64,000 nucleotides of DNA from Psychroflexus aestuariivivens (lineage in GTDB: Bacteria; Bacteroidota; Bacteroidia; Flavobacteriales; Flavobacteriaceae): positions 1-64,000 of the forward strand of contig NZ_RQVT01000051.1 of assembly GCF_004010055.1 (NCBI RefSeq), read 5' to 3'. The translations under genes were made by a program, and so were the position numbers. The first letter of the stretch is position 1. Every line of letters begins with the position of its first letter. The notes under the pieces are model-generated. The model saw only the letters and a list, made by a program, of their open reading frames with translations. It did not search any database and was not told the origin of the DNA. Of this stretch, positions 17,266 through 26,418 are shown in pieces.

Positions 17266-17565
17266 TTATTGTTTTTTGGGCAGGTACTTTTTCTCAACAA
17301 TAAAAGGACCAAAAGGAAGTACAGAAGATAAAAATACAATAAACAAGACCTTGACCGACCAATTCAGTTTTTCAAACATCCAGTATCCGCCGATGAGGTA
17401 AAGTATAAATAGAATACCGTGAGCCATACCAACTATTCTCACATATTCTGGCATATCCCAAATGTATTTTAGAGGCATCGCAATAAAAAGCAAAACTAAA
17501 AATGAAATCGCTTCTAGTGTACTGATCCATCTGAAAAGGCTGATTGAATTACTGTTTGTTGACAT
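17266..17565 (-). CDS. DUF3817 small integral membrane protein
   Basis: This 99-residue protein has three hydrophobic segments: about residues 13-32, 42-62 with GMAHGILFILYLIGG, and 69-88. The pattern W-I-S-T-L-E-A-I-S-F near the N-terminus, the central AHG and the C-terminal PFGPFIVEKKYL are typical of DUF3817 membrane proteins. The biochemical role of the family is not known. It converges on the thioesterase gene with a one-base gap. Confidence 0.85.
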   Translation of the reverse strand: MSTNSNSISLFRWISTLEAISFLVLLFIAMPLKYIWDMPEYVRIVGMAHGILFILYLIGGYWMFEKLNWSVKVLFIVFLSSVLPFGPFIVEKKYLPKKQ

Positions 17566-17660
17566 TTATTTTTTTAACAAAAATAGATTAATTTGAATTT
17601 TTAGACTGAGAATTTTTACTATTTTGCGTAATATTAAGATTTTAAATTAATCACTGACCT

Positions 17661-18674
17661 ATGAAAATATTAGTTACAGGAGGACTTGGTTTTATCGGTT
17701 CTCATACTGTTGTTGCGCTTCAAAATAAAGGATACGAAGTAGTTATTGTTGATGATTTATCCAATTCATCATTAAGTGTTTTAGAAGGTATTGTAAAAAT
17801 TACTGGTAAAACACCAATATTTACAAAATTGGATTTAAAAAATAAAAACCATACTTCAGAATTTTTCAGACTTCATAATGATATCCACGGTGTGATTCAT
17901 TTTGCGGCTTCAAAAGCTGTTGGAGAAAGTGTTGAAAATCCACTGCATTATTATGAAAATAATATTAACACCTTGGTATATTTACTTCAAAATTTATCAA
18001 AATTACCATATCAAAACTTAATTTTCAGTTCTTCATGTACAGTTTATGGTCAAGCAGATGAATTGCCAATTACTGAAAGTGCACCTGTTAAAAAAGCTTT
18101 ATCACCTTACGGAAATACTAAACAAATTGGAGAAGAAATTATTTTGGATACTTGTCAATCTGTACCAAAATTTAAATCTATTTCTTTAAGATATTTCAAT
18201 CCTGTCGGCGCTCATCCATCTGCAGAAATAGGAGAGTTACCTATTGGAACTCCTCAAAATTTAATTCCGTTCATTACGCAAACAGCGGCAGGAAAACGAG
18301 AACAACTCTCTGTTTTTGGTGATGATTATCCAACAAAAGATGGAACGTGTATTCGAGATTATATCCATGTTATGGATTTGGCAGAAGCTCATATAGTTGC
18401 TTTGGAACGTCTTCTGAGCAAAAATATGAACAAAAACTTCGAAGTGTTTAATGTCGGTACTGGGAAAGGAAATTCTGTGCTTGAAGTCATTAAGACTTTT
18501 GAGAAAGTCAGTGGTCAAAAATTGAATTACAAAATTACAGGTCGTCGTCCGGGTGATGTCACAGAAGCTTTTGCTGACACAACAAAAGTTAATAAGGAAC
18601 TTGGCTGGGAAGCAAAATTTTCTTTAGAAGATGCTTTGGAGAGTGCTTGGAAATGGGAACAAAAACAAGATTGA
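17661..18674 (+). CDS. galE: UDP-glucose 4-epimerase
   Basis: This 337-residue enzyme interconverts UDP-glucose and UDP-galactose, supplying sugar for polysaccharide and lipopolysaccharide. The N-terminal NAD motif is GGLGFIGSHT. SSSCTVYG contains the active-site serine region, and YGNTK is the catalytic Y-x-x-x-K. SLRYFNPVGAHPSAEIGE and the C-terminal NVGTGKGNSVLEV and GRRPGDVTEAFAD are GalE hallmarks. The length matches the family. The gene is single, with a glycosyltransferase gene 200 bases downstream. Confidence 0.96.
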   Translation: MKILVTGGLGFIGSHTVVALQNKGYEVVIVDDLSNSSLSVLEGIVKITGKTPIFTKLDLKNKNHTSEFFRLHNDIHGVIHFAASKAVGESVENPLHYYENNINTLVYLLQNLSKLPYQNLIFSSSCTVYGQADELPITESAPVKKALSPYGNTKQIGEEIILDTCQSVPKFKSISLRYFNPVGAHPSAEIGELPIGTPQNLIPFITQTAAGKREQLSVFGDDYPTKDGTCIRDYIHVMDLAEAHIVALERLLSKNMNKNFEVFNVGTGKGNSVLEVIKTFEKVSGQKLNYKITGRRPGDVTEAFADTTKVNKELGWEAKFSLEDALESAWKWEQKQD

Positions 18675-18863
18675 TTTATTAATGTTGAGTTCAATTTTTC
18701 AGAATCCATAAATTAGTTTACTTTCAATCAGTTTAGGCTTTGTCACTTCAGCGGCAGTAGAATTTACTGCTGCCTTTGGTTTTTTAGTTCTTTTTATATA
18801 TCAGGTTGTTCAGTTTAGGGAATTTTTATTTTGAATTTAGCAGAAGTTGATTCAGTCAGGCCA

Positions 18864-18871
18864 TAATTTTG
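18864..18871 (+). promoter_or_regulatory. -10 box directly before the glycosyltransferase start (probable leaderless mRNA)
   Basis: TAATTTTG matches TAnnTTTG and ends only four bases before the ATG at 18876. Transcription from this box would begin at or next to the start codon, giving a leaderless message. The nearest TTG (18847-18849) is 14 bases away, slightly closer than the usual spacing. Confidence 0.5.
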
Positions 18872-18875
18872 CGCT

Positions 18876-19550
18876 ATGCTTATCAGTATCATCATACCTG
18901 CCTTAAACGAGGAAAATTATATTACTGAAGTTTTAGCTCACAGCTTGAAACTTCAAGGTGATTTTGAAATAATTGTCGTTGATGGCGGAAGCTCTGATAA
19001 TACTTTTGAAATTGCTAAGGGTTTTAAAGAAGTTCAAGTTTTTAGATCTCCAAGAGGTCGAGCTTCACAAATGAATTATGGCGCAGCTCTTGCAAAAGGC
19101 GAAATTTTACTTTTTTTGCATGCGGATACTATTTTGCCAGATAACGCTTATTCATCAATAGTCGATTTATGTCAAGATAAAAAAGTTTCTGGAGGCAGTT
19201 TTAGGCTCATCATGAACGGGTCGCATTTGTTTTTTAAAATTTATAAATACTTGAGCCATTTTAGTTTAGAATTTTTCACTTATGGAGATCATGCCATGTT
19301 TATAAAGTCAAAAGTTTTCAAGAAGATCAATGGTTATAAAGAGATTTCTTTCATGGAAGATGTTGAGATTCAAAAACGATTACGGCGTGAAGGAAAATTT
19401 AAAAAACTAAAAACTTACGTAATTACTTCAAACCGAAGGTTAAAAAACAATGGCGTTACTAAGCAACTAATCGTGGATTTAATTTTAGTTGGACTTTATA
19501 AAGTAGGTATACATCCAGATAGTCTAAAAAGGTTTTATCCAGATCGATAA
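18876..19550 (+). CDS. Family 2 glycosyltransferase, TIGR04283-like
   Basis: This is a 224-residue GT-A fold transferase. ISIIIPALNEENYI opens the fold, VVDGGSSDNT and RGRASQMNYGAALAKGE bind the nucleotide sugar, and LFLHADTILP carries the metal-binding D-x-D-like position. FMEDVEIQKRLRREGKF is the likely catalytic base region. This arrangement matches the group named rSAM/selenodomain-associated transferase 2. No partner TIGR04282 gene is adjacent. There are no membrane helices, so it probably acts at the cytoplasmic side of the inner membrane. Donor and acceptor are unknown. Confidence 0.88.
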   Translation: MLISIIIPALNEENYITEVLAHSLKLQGDFEIIVVDGGSSDNTFEIAKGFKEVQVFRSPRGRASQMNYGAALAKGEILLFLHADTILPDNAYSSIVDLCQDKKVSGGSFRLIMNGSHLFFKIYKYLSHFSLEFFTYGDHAMFIKSKVFKKINGYKEISFMEDVEIQKRLRREGKFKKLKTYVITSNRRLKNNGVTKQLIVDLILVGLYKVGIHPDSLKRFYPDR

Positions 19551-19666
19551 TTCAACAAAAATCAATTCTTAATTAGATTTTAATGGGTTAAAAAAACGTG
19601 AAAGGCTTATTAAGGTTGAATCAACTAAGAACTTCTTCCTATATTTAATTCACAAATATAGATGTC

Positions 19667-20455
19667 ATGGAGTTAAAAGATAAAAAAGTGCTTATTACCG
19701 GAGGAAGTGCCGGAATAGGCAAAGCTTTAGTAAAGGAATTAATTACTCATGGTGTAAAAGATTTTGCCATAGTTGGAAGGACGAAAGAAAAATTAGAACA
19801 ATTGAAAAAGGACTTTCCAGAGGTAAACTTTATTCTGGTCTCAGCAGATATTTCTAAACTTGAAGATGTGGAACATGTTGTTTCTGAAATTAATTCCAAT
19901 TGGGAACATTTAGATTTGTTGATTAATAATGCGGGAGTAGTGAGTGCTTCTCCAATTCAAAAACTATCTGATCAGGATATTATCGACCAAATTAATGTCA
20001 ATCTTACGGGACTTATTTTACTCACTAAAAAATCTTTGCCTTTACTTTTAAAAAGTAAAGACGCAGGGATTATAAATATTTCTTCTGGACTGGGTTACAT
20101 AGCTAAGCCTTTTTATTCGGTTTATGCGGCAACAAAATCTGGTGTTAAGCATTTTTCAGAAGCTATGAGAAGGGAGCTTATTTTTGAAAATATTCATGTG
20201 ATGACAGTATATCCAACAGCTACTGATACTGAAATGATGAAAAATGCAGATGTAGATAATATGGATTCACCAGAACTGGTTGCTGAAAAGTCTATTGATG
20301 GATTATTGAATAAAGAAATTAACGTCATTTTGGGTGGTAAACAACGTCTTAAAGATATCGATACGAATTTTAATCAACCTTTAAAAATCGACGAATCTGT
20401 CAAGGAAAATTACGAATCTTATAAAAAAAGAACCAAAAGTCATCGCGCAATGTAA
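19667..20455 (+). CDS. Short-chain dehydrogenase/reductase, DltE-like
   Basis: This 262-residue NAD(P)-dependent oxidoreductase has the Rossmann motif TGGSAGIG at the N-terminus, the structural motif NNAG in the middle, and catalytic S and Y-x-x-x-K (ISSGLG and YAATK). The C-terminal 50 residues extend beyond the core and carry lysine- and asparagine-rich sequence. The order VKHFSEAMRRELIFENIHV then VYPTATDTEM is typical of the classical DltE/YwfD-like subgroup. No neighbour points to a pathway, so the substrate is unknown. Confidence 0.9.
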   Translation: MELKDKKVLITGGSAGIGKALVKELITHGVKDFAIVGRTKEKLEQLKKDFPEVNFILVSADISKLEDVEHVVSEINSNWEHLDLLINNAGVVSASPIQKLSDQDIIDQINVNLTGLILLTKKSLPLLLKSKDAGIINISSGLGYIAKPFYSVYAATKSGVKHFSEAMRRELIFENIHVMTVYPTATDTEMMKNADVDNMDSPELVAEKSIDGLLNKEINVILGGKQRLKDIDTNFNQPLKIDESVKENYESYKKRTKSHRAM

Positions 20456-20877
20456 AAAATTAATTCTCATTTTTAGAATGGAATATTTTACAAAGCGTTT
20501 AAGTTGAAAAATACTAAACTACCATCGGTCTTTAGCCGATGATAGTTTAGTATTGTGTTAATTCGAATGATTTGTATACATTTACACGAAACTAATCACG
20601 CTAACATTAATAATAAATTTATAATTTCCAAAGTCACACAATTTAGGTAAACGACTTAAATATGTAAGAAGTTTTTTACACTTTTGCAATATTTAAAAAT
20701 TTCTTTCAAATATCATGCTAAGTTATTGAATATTATGATTTTGTAATTCAAAGCAATTTATTATCAAAAAATATGAGTAACTTTTTTGTTAAAGCGCACG
20801 GAGAACAGAAAATAAATAAGTCTAGCGTTTAATAATGGCACAAAAAATATTTGTCTCCATTTAAATTTTAAAATAGA
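20456..20877. other. 422-base gene-free stretch with a long hairpin
   Basis: The only clear structure is the 19-base-pair hairpin at 20510-20554 (separate entry). A 19-codon open frame at 20773-20832 is too short to support. No TAnnTTTG box was found before the gene at 20878. The stretch is very AT-rich and marks the start of a small accessory islet. Confidence 0.5.
20510..20554. terminator. Long imperfect hairpin, possible terminator of the SDR gene
   Basis: AATACTAAACTACCATCGG (20510-20528) pairs with CCGATGATAGTTTAGTATT (20536-20554) with one G-T pair and a 7-base loop. A 19-base stem is longer than most terminators here, and no T-run follows on either strand. It could instead be a palindromic repeat unit or an RNA-processing site. 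Confidence 0.45.
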
Positions 20878-21525
20878 ATGAAAAAGTTATTCAAAAAAAT
20901 AAAATTAATACTTCCAAAAATGACAAAGTACTTCTTTGACTTTTTAGTAGTATTTGTAGGGGTTTTTCTGGCTTTTTGGCTAAATGCAAGAAAAGAAGAA
21001 CAAAATAAAGCAAATGAACAAGTTCAAATTTATCGAGCGATCTATGAAGATATGGACGCCTTTCACCTTTCTGGCCAAGAAGAATTTGACGATGGTTTCA
21101 TAAATCTATTTCAAAATTATAAAAAAGAACTTGATAGTCTTATTCCCTTAAAAAAATTACCTGCTAACATGCGATTTTATGGCGATTATTGGCACCTAGA
21201 AATTATTAATTCACTTGTCGAAAGTGGGCGTTTATCAGATATGGATCCTAAAGTTTTTAAGGGTGTGGCTAGTTTTCACTCTTCACATTTAATGTTTTTA
21301 GAAGAAATAGAAGGTTTCAATAAACAATATGAAAAATACATTACAGCTAATTATGAACAAGGAGTGGATTATTTTTATAAGCAAGATTCTAATGAACTGA
21401 AAGAGAAAGTCAAATTACCATTTAAGCGTCTGGATCGTATAATTAGTTTATCTAAAATGCTTGTTGATGGTGCGGAAAATGCTAAAAATGAATTGAATAA
21501 TGAATTTGGATTTAAAGAAAATTAA
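20878..21525 (+). CDS. Unknown membrane-anchored protein, DUF6090-like layout
   Basis: This 215-residue protein has a short basic N-terminus (KKLFKKIKLILPK) and one membrane segment, FFDFLVVFVGVFLAFWLN (about residues 19-37), followed by a mainly helical soluble part starting RKEEQNKANEQVQIYRAIYEDM. This layout resembles DUF6090-type proteins common in Flavobacteriia, which have a single helix ending in LN before a helical domain. I see no catalytic motif. It lies in an AT-rich islet with the FISUMP lipoprotein. The function is unknown. Confidence 0.7.
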   Translation: MKKLFKKIKLILPKMTKYFFDFLVVFVGVFLAFWLNARKEEQNKANEQVQIYRAIYEDMDAFHLSGQEEFDDGFINLFQNYKKELDSLIPLKKLPANMRFYGDYWHLEIINSLVESGRLSDMDPKVFKGVASFHSSHLMFLEEIEGFNKQYEKYITANYEQGVDYFYKQDSNELKEKVKLPFKRLDRIISLSKMLVDGAENAKNELNNEFGFKEN

Positions 21526-21644
21526 AAGAATACTTGTACAAGGAAGCAGTAAAAAAAATTGAATTAATACTAATAATTAAAATGCTTTTGAATCTTAAAT
21601 TTAAGTCACTGAAAATTTATATAATTACAATATAAATCAATATT

Positions 21645-22595
21645 ATGAAGAATAACCTGATATATTTAGCATTAGTTTTACTTTTAATCGCTTGTAACTC
21701 AGAAGACGATAATTTGAAAAACGAAGAAAACTTTAATTTTGAAATCGAAGAAATTTACTCAGTGAGTCAAAATAGAGCTTTTGCAAAGATAAATTCCAAT
21801 AATAATGTAGCGAATTTTCAATTAAAACTTCATAAAGCTGAAGAAGAAAATTTATCTTCAGATACTTGGTTTGATGCTGATCTAAATGGTATAAACCCTT
21901 TGTGTTATTTGGATCCTGAGACGAATTATGAAGTTACAATTTTTGCAAATCTAGATAATCAAGAAATAGAAGGAAACACATTGTCTTTTACAACCAAAAG
22001 CTTAGGCACGGATAATGTTACAGAAATTGTTGAAATCACCAATCCTATAACCGGAAGGACGTGGATGGATAGAAATCTTGGTGCTCAACGCAGTGCAGTC
22101 TCATCTAGTGATAATCGTGCTTTTGGAGACTATTACCAATGGGGAAGAAGAGCTGATGGTCACGAAAAAAAGAACTCCAATATTGTAAATGAACAAGCCA
22201 ACTCAGTACAACCTGAACATGGAAATTTTATTGCTGGGTTTGCCACTTGGAATACAATTGAAAATTCTACCACATGGGATGGTGTAGATGCTATAAATAA
22301 TCCATGTCCATGCGGATTTAGGTTACCAACACCAAGTGAATTAGCAGAAGAAATCAATTCTTGGTCAACACAAAATGCTAACGGAGCTATTCAAAGTGTT
22401 TTAAAGTTGCCTTTACCAGGCTATCGTGGAAATGCTGATGGTGTAGTTTCTTCTGAAGCCTTGTTTGGATATTATTGGTCTTCAACTAATGAAAATATGA
22501 ATGGAAAAGACATGGGAATCAATCAATCGTCATCTCAAGTTACAAGTCATGCTCAAGCAGGAGGAGCATCCATAAGATGTATTAAAAATCAATAA
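21645..22595 (+). CDS. FISUMP-domain surface lipoprotein
   Basis: This 316-residue lipoprotein has the lipobox LLIAC followed by acidic residues. Residues about 30-120 look like a fibronectin/Ig-type beta domain (YEVTIFANLDNQEIEGNTLSF). The C-terminal half is a Fibrobacter succinogenes major paralogous (FISUMP) domain: TWMDRNLGAQRSAVSS, GDYYQWGRRADGH, CPCGFRLPTPSEL, GYYWSSTNEN and the final ASIRCIKN. The domain is widespread on Bacteroidota surfaces, but its role is poorly known; adhesion or carbohydrate binding is often suggested. Confidence 0.9.
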   Translation: MKNNLIYLALVLLLIACNSEDDNLKNEENFNFEIEEIYSVSQNRAFAKINSNNNVANFQLKLHKAEEENLSSDTWFDADLNGINPLCYLDPETNYEVTIFANLDNQEIEGNTLSFTTKSLGTDNVTEIVEITNPITGRTWMDRNLGAQRSAVSSSDNRAFGDYYQWGRRADGHEKKNSNIVNEQANSVQPEHGNFIAGFATWNTIENSTTWDGVDAINNPCPCGFRLPTPSELAEEINSWSTQNANGAIQSVLKLPLPGYRGNADGVVSSEALFGYYWSSTNENMNGKDMGINQSSSQVTSHAQAGGASIRCIKNQ

Positions 22596-22628
22596 TTATT
22601 AACTTATGTTTCTTTATTTTCTTGTAAA

Positions 22629-22752
22629 GCGAATTCAAATTAGACAACAATAATACAATTATCTAGTTCAAATTTAATTATTCAAAAATTCTGAGGCTTA
22701 AAATATAAAAACCTCCCGAAGATAAAACCTAAGGGAGGCGAATTCAAATTAG
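22629..22752. repeat. Direct repeat pair GCGAATTCAAATTAG around a GC-rich hairpin
   Basis: GCGAATTCAAATTAG occurs at 22629-22643 and 22738-22752. Between them CCTCCC (22712-22717) can pair with GGGAGG (22733-22738). A shorter copy, GAATTCAAAT, is at 22827-22836. This lies between convergent genes. The hairpin lacks a T-run and may be a weak terminator or a small repeat unit. Confidence 0.35.
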
Positions 22753-22873
22753 TTTAATAATAATTTAAGGTTTAACTATCAGACTTTAAATAAATTATAA
22801 TTCATTTGTGAACCATTACTTTAAATGAATTCAAATAAAGTAGATAATGTGAATCTGGTAGTTTTAACCTTGA

Positions 22874-23947
22874 TTAAGATTTGAAATAACTAAAATCTTC
22901 ACCATTTTTAATTTCTAAAAGCGAATTGTAAATTAATTTAATTACGTTTTCAACATCAGATTTATGAACCATTTCTACAGTAGTGTGCATATATCTTAGC
23001 GGTAAAGAAATTAATGCAGAAGCAACGCCGCCATTACTATAAGCAAAAGCATCAGTATCAGTACCTGTCATTCTGCTGGCAGCCATTCTTTGAAATGGAA
23101 TCTTATGTTTATCGGCCGTATCAATCAATAATTCCCGAAGCTTATTCTGAACAGCTGGAGCATAGCTAATGACTGGACCATCTCCAATTTTTGTCAAACC
23201 TTCTTTCTTTTTCTCTATCATTGGCGTAGTTGTATCGTGGCAAACATCGGTAACGATAGCAACATTTGGTTTGATTGTTTGCGTAATCATTTCAGCACCA
23301 CGAAGACCAATTTCCTCCTGAACGGAATTTGTTATATAAAGACCAAAAGGCAATTCAACATTGTTTTCTTTCAACATCCTGGCGACTTCAGCAATCATAA
23401 ATCCACCCATTCTATTGTCTAATCCACGACAAACGAATTTATCTTTATTCAAAATAAAAAACTCATCAGGGTATGTAATTACACAACCAACATGAACTCC
23501 TAATTTCTCAACTTCTTCCTTATTAGAACATCCTACATCTATGCAAATATTGTCAGACTTTGGCGCTTGTTCACTAGATTTGTCTCTAGTATGAATGGCT
23601 GGCCAGCCAAAAACGCCTTTTACAATTCCGTTTTTAGTATGGATATTAACACGTTTTGAGGTTGCTATTTGGTGATCGCTACCACCATTTCTAATGACAT
23701 AAATTAATCCGTCATCAGTAATATAATTAACGTACCAAGAAATTTCATCTGCATGACCTTCAATCACAACTTTGTATTCGGCTTCAGGATTTATAACACC
23801 AACAGCAGTTCCGTAAGTATCTGTGATGAAGCTGTCTACATAAGGTTTCAAATAGTCCATCCAAAGTTTTTGACCTTCCCATTCATATCCAGTTGGCGCT
23901 GCATTATTTAGATAGTTTTCTAAAAATTTCATCGATTTATCGTTCAT
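22874..23947 (-). CDS. M42-family metallo-aminopeptidase
   Basis: This 357-residue cytoplasmic, cobalt- or zinc-dependent aminopeptidase normally assembles into large tetrahedral particles that degrade peptides. Metal ligands and catalytic residues are visible: H65 in EGHADE, the bridging D in CRGLDNRMGG, the catalytic pair in SVQEEIGLRG, D in VTDVCHD and the C-terminal H in MHTTVEMVH. The length and order match the family (often annotated as glutamyl aminopeptidase or endoglucanase). It is a single gene on the minus strand. Confidence 0.94.
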   Translation of the reverse strand: MNDKSMKFLENYLNNAAPTGYEWEGQKLWMDYLKPYVDSFITDTYGTAVGVINPEAEYKVVIEGHADEISWYVNYITDDGLIYVIRNGGSDHQIATSKRVNIHTKNGIVKGVFGWPAIHTRDKSSEQAPKSDNICIDVGCSNKEEVEKLGVHVGCVITYPDEFFILNKDKFVCRGLDNRMGGFMIAEVARMLKENNVELPFGLYITNSVQEEIGLRGAEMITQTIKPNVAIVTDVCHDTTTPMIEKKKEGLTKIGDGPVISYAPAVQNKLRELLIDTADKHKIPFQRMAASRMTGTDTDAFAYSNGGVASALISLPLRYMHTTVEMVHKSDVENVIKLIYNSLLEIKNGEDFSYFKS

Positions 23948-24056
23948 AATCTATATTTTAATTTTTTATTCTTGCGAATTTAGTAAAGAATTGAGATTTA
24001 CTTGATTTCTTATACTTATTTTTGGAACGATTTTAGATTTGAATATGAAAAAGTAA

Positions 24057-24773
24057 ATGATGAAAATCTTATATATTTTATTTTTGGCTTCAGGTATGTT
24101 ATTACATGCGCAGGAACCCGAACTGTCTGAGTTCACTCCAAAAGAAACTAAAAAATTCATAATTATAGATCAAGACACTAGCATTGTAGACGAAGTGAAA
24201 CTTGATGAGGTGATAATCATGCCACGTCTGAAGTTTAAAAATAGAGATGATTTTAGAGATTATCTTATTTTGAAGCGTAAAACCAAAAAAGTCTGGCCTT
24301 ATGCTGTTTTAGCGGCTAACCGCTTGGAAACTTTAAATGAACGTTTGGATAAAATAGAATCTAATCGAAAGCGAAGAAAATACACAAAACTTATTCAGCG
24401 CTATATCGAGGATGAATTCACAGAGGAATTAAAAAAACTAACAAAAACTGAAGGCCAAATATTAGTGAAATTGATGTATAGGCAAACAGGAGTTACAACT
24501 TTCGATATGGTTAAAGATTTGCGTTCTGGCTGGCGAGCTTTTTGGTATAATACAACAGCCAGTATGTTTAATATATCTCTTAAAGAAAAATATGATCCAG
24601 CTAATGTGAAAGAAGATTTTTATATCGAAGATATATTAAGGCGTGAATTTCAAGAGGGCAGACTAGAAAATCAAGATCCTAAAATCGATATTAACCTAAT
24701 TAAATTAATGGAGCAGTGGCAGGAAAGAAAAAACTTAAAGTCTCCAAGTCACCTTAGGATGAGTGGTAAATAG
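24057..24773 (+). CDS. DUF4294 secreted protein
   Basis: This 238-residue protein starts with a signal peptide (MKILYILFLASGMLLHAQ), so it is likely periplasmic. The mature part has DEVIIMPRLKFKNRDDFRDY, KTKKVWPYAVLAANRLETL and LVKLMYRQTG-x-T-T-F-D, the conserved blocks of DUF4294, a family confined to Bacteroidota. The C-terminal YDPANVKEDFYIEDILRREF is also typical. The start could be 24057 or 24060. The function is unknown; the family is conserved enough to suggest a role in the envelope. Confidence 0.88.
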   Translation: MMKILYILFLASGMLLHAQEPELSEFTPKETKKFIIIDQDTSIVDEVKLDEVIIMPRLKFKNRDDFRDYLILKRKTKKVWPYAVLAANRLETLNERLDKIESNRKRRKYTKLIQRYIEDEFTEELKKLTKTEGQILVKLMYRQTGVTTFDMVKDLRSGWRAFWYNTTASMFNISLKEKYDPANVKEDFYIEDILRREFQEGRLENQDPKIDINLIKLMEQWQERKNLKSPSHLRMSGK

Positions 24774-24790
24774 TAAAGACTTTTTAGTTT

Positions 24791-26017
24791 TCAATGCTGA
24801 TTCAACCCAAAGTCTGCATAAGCATCCATGCCGTGTTCATTAATATCTAGACCTTCAATTTCATAATTTGCTTTTACTCTTAAACCAATTGTCATTTTAA
24901 TTGGCAATAAAATTATGACAGCACTTAGAGAACAAAATACCCCGATAAAAGCCAATGAAGCCAGTTGAATACAAAATTGTTCGATACTTGCCATATTACC
25001 AAAAATCCCAACGACGAGCGTACCCCAAATCCCACAGAATAAATGAACAGGAATGGCACCAACAGGATCATCTATTTTTAAATTATCAAGTATTTTAACT
25101 GCTACAACAACAATTAACCCAGAGAGAACGCCAATAATCATCGCTTCTGTAGGCGACATTAAATCTGCTCCTGCTGTAATGCCAACTAATCCGCCTAAAA
25201 TACCGTTCATAAACATAGTGATGTCAAAATTCTTAAAAATTACTGCACTGCTAATACAAGCTCCAATTCCGCCTGCCGCTGCAGCTAAACTTGTTGTAAC
25301 CAAAACCAGTGATGTTTGCGCTGGATTTCCTGAAAGTACAGAACCACCATTGAACCCAAACCAACCAAACCATAATAAAAAAACACCCATTGCAGCTAAA
25401 GGAATATTATGACCAGGAATTGCAAAGGACTTTTTATTCTTAAATTTTCCAATTCTAGGTCCTAAAAAAATTACCGCTACTAATGCTGCCCAACCGCCGA
25501 CAGAATGAACAAGTGTTGAACCAGCAAAATCATAAAAACCAAAATCGCTCAAAAAACCACCTCCCCAAAGCCAAGAGCCAGAAATAGGATAAATTAAACC
25601 AACATAAAAAATTGAAAAAATAATGAATGCACTTATTTTTATGCGTTCCGCAACTGCTCCAGAAACTATAGTGGCCGCTGTTGCAGCAAACATTCCTTGA
25701 AAAAGAAAATCTGTCCAAAATGTATAACTCGAGTTAGCATAATCACTTGTTAAACCGTTTTCTGGCAGATTAAGACCAAGATTGTTCAAACCTAAATATC
25801 CATTAAATTCTCCTGGATACATCAAATTAAAACCTATGATGTAATATAAAATCAAACCAGAGCAAATAATAAATACATTCTTGAATAGAATATTAATTGA
25901 ATTTTTTTGTCGTGTCAAGCCTATTTCTAAAAGTGAAAACCCTAAATGCATGATGAAAACCAAAGCAATGCAAAGCATCATCCAAATATTGTTGGCCGTA
26001 AAAATTGCGTCTTCCAT
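24791..26017 (-). CDS. amtB: Ammonium transporter
   Basis: This 408-residue Amt/Rh channel has eleven predicted membrane helices and conducts ammonium into the cell. Family blocks are visible: FLFQGMFAATAATIVSGAVAER, FAGSTLVHSVGGWAALV with the first pore histidine, LWFGWFGFNGGS and VHLFCGIWGTLVVG with the second pore histidine. The N-terminus has no cleaved signal that I can see. It lies 2 bases downstream of a PII gene, the usual glnK-amtB operon in which PII plugs the channel when nitrogen is plentiful. Confidence 0.96.
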   Translation of the reverse strand: MEDAIFTANNIWMMLCIALVFIMHLGFSLLEIGLTRQKNSINILFKNVFIICSGLILYYIIGFNLMYPGEFNGYLGLNNLGLNLPENGLTSDYANSSYTFWTDFLFQGMFAATAATIVSGAVAERIKISAFIIFSIFYVGLIYPISGSWLWGGGFLSDFGFYDFAGSTLVHSVGGWAALVAVIFLGPRIGKFKNKKSFAIPGHNIPLAAMGVFLLWFGWFGFNGGSVLSGNPAQTSLVLVTTSLAAAAGGIGACISSAVIFKNFDITMFMNGILGGLVGITAGADLMSPTEAMIIGVLSGLIVVVAVKILDNLKIDDPVGAIPVHLFCGIWGTLVVGIFGNMASIEQFCIQLASLAFIGVFCSLSAVIILLPIKMTIGLRVKANYEIEGLDINEHGMDAYADFGLNQH

Positions 26018-26019
26018 AA

Positions 26020-26358
26020 TCAGTTTATTGCTTTTTGACCTGTTTCTCCTGTTCTTATCCGAATGACTTCATCTATAGTAGAAATAAAAATCTTACCGTC
26101 ACCGACTTTATCAGTTTTGGCGTGTTCTCGCAAAACTGCTATCGTTTTGTCTGCAAAATCATCCGAAACGACAATTACCAGATAGCGTCTTTGAATGTCT
26201 GAAGTGCTGTATGTAATTCCTCGGTAGACGTGTCCTTGAGTTTCATTTCCAACACCTGTAACATCCCAGTAACTGAAAAAATTGACTTCTATATTGTGAA
26301 GAGCAGACTTAACTTCATCAAACTTAGACTTTCGAATAATAGCTTCGATTTTCTTCAT
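26020..26358 (-). CDS. glnK: PII nitrogen regulatory protein (GlnK)
   Basis: This 112-residue trimeric signalling protein senses 2-oxoglutarate and ATP/ADP and blocks AmtB. MKKIEAIIRKSKFDEVKSAL is the first strand-helix unit. The T-loop reads GHVYRGITYS, with both tyrosines of the uridylylated loop present. KVGDGKIFISTIDEVIRIRTGE is the conserved C-terminal signature. It is the first gene of the glnK-amtB operon. A perfect 12-base inverted repeat at 26419-26447 lies 60 bases upstream and may be its control site. Confidence 0.96.
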   Translation of the reverse strand: MKKIEAIIRKSKFDEVKSALHNIEVNFFSYWDVTGVGNETQGHVYRGITYSTSDIQRRYLVIVVSDDFADKTIAVLREHAKTDKVGDGKIFISTIDEVIRIRTGETGQKAIN

Positions 26359-26418
26359 GTTGCTGTATTTAATTCTTTAAACTAGGGGTTAAATGTAAAT
26401 AAAACTTATTTTAATGCA

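Noticed and set aside
20579-20596. CATTTACACGAAACTAAT, resembling the attC-like right arm
   Set aside because: It lacks the GTTG end, has no partner arm and is not next to a lipoprotein start at the usual distance; probably chance in AT-rich DNA.
20773-20832. A 19-codon open frame
   Set aside because: Too short, with no homologue that I know and no promoter or coupling to a neighbour.
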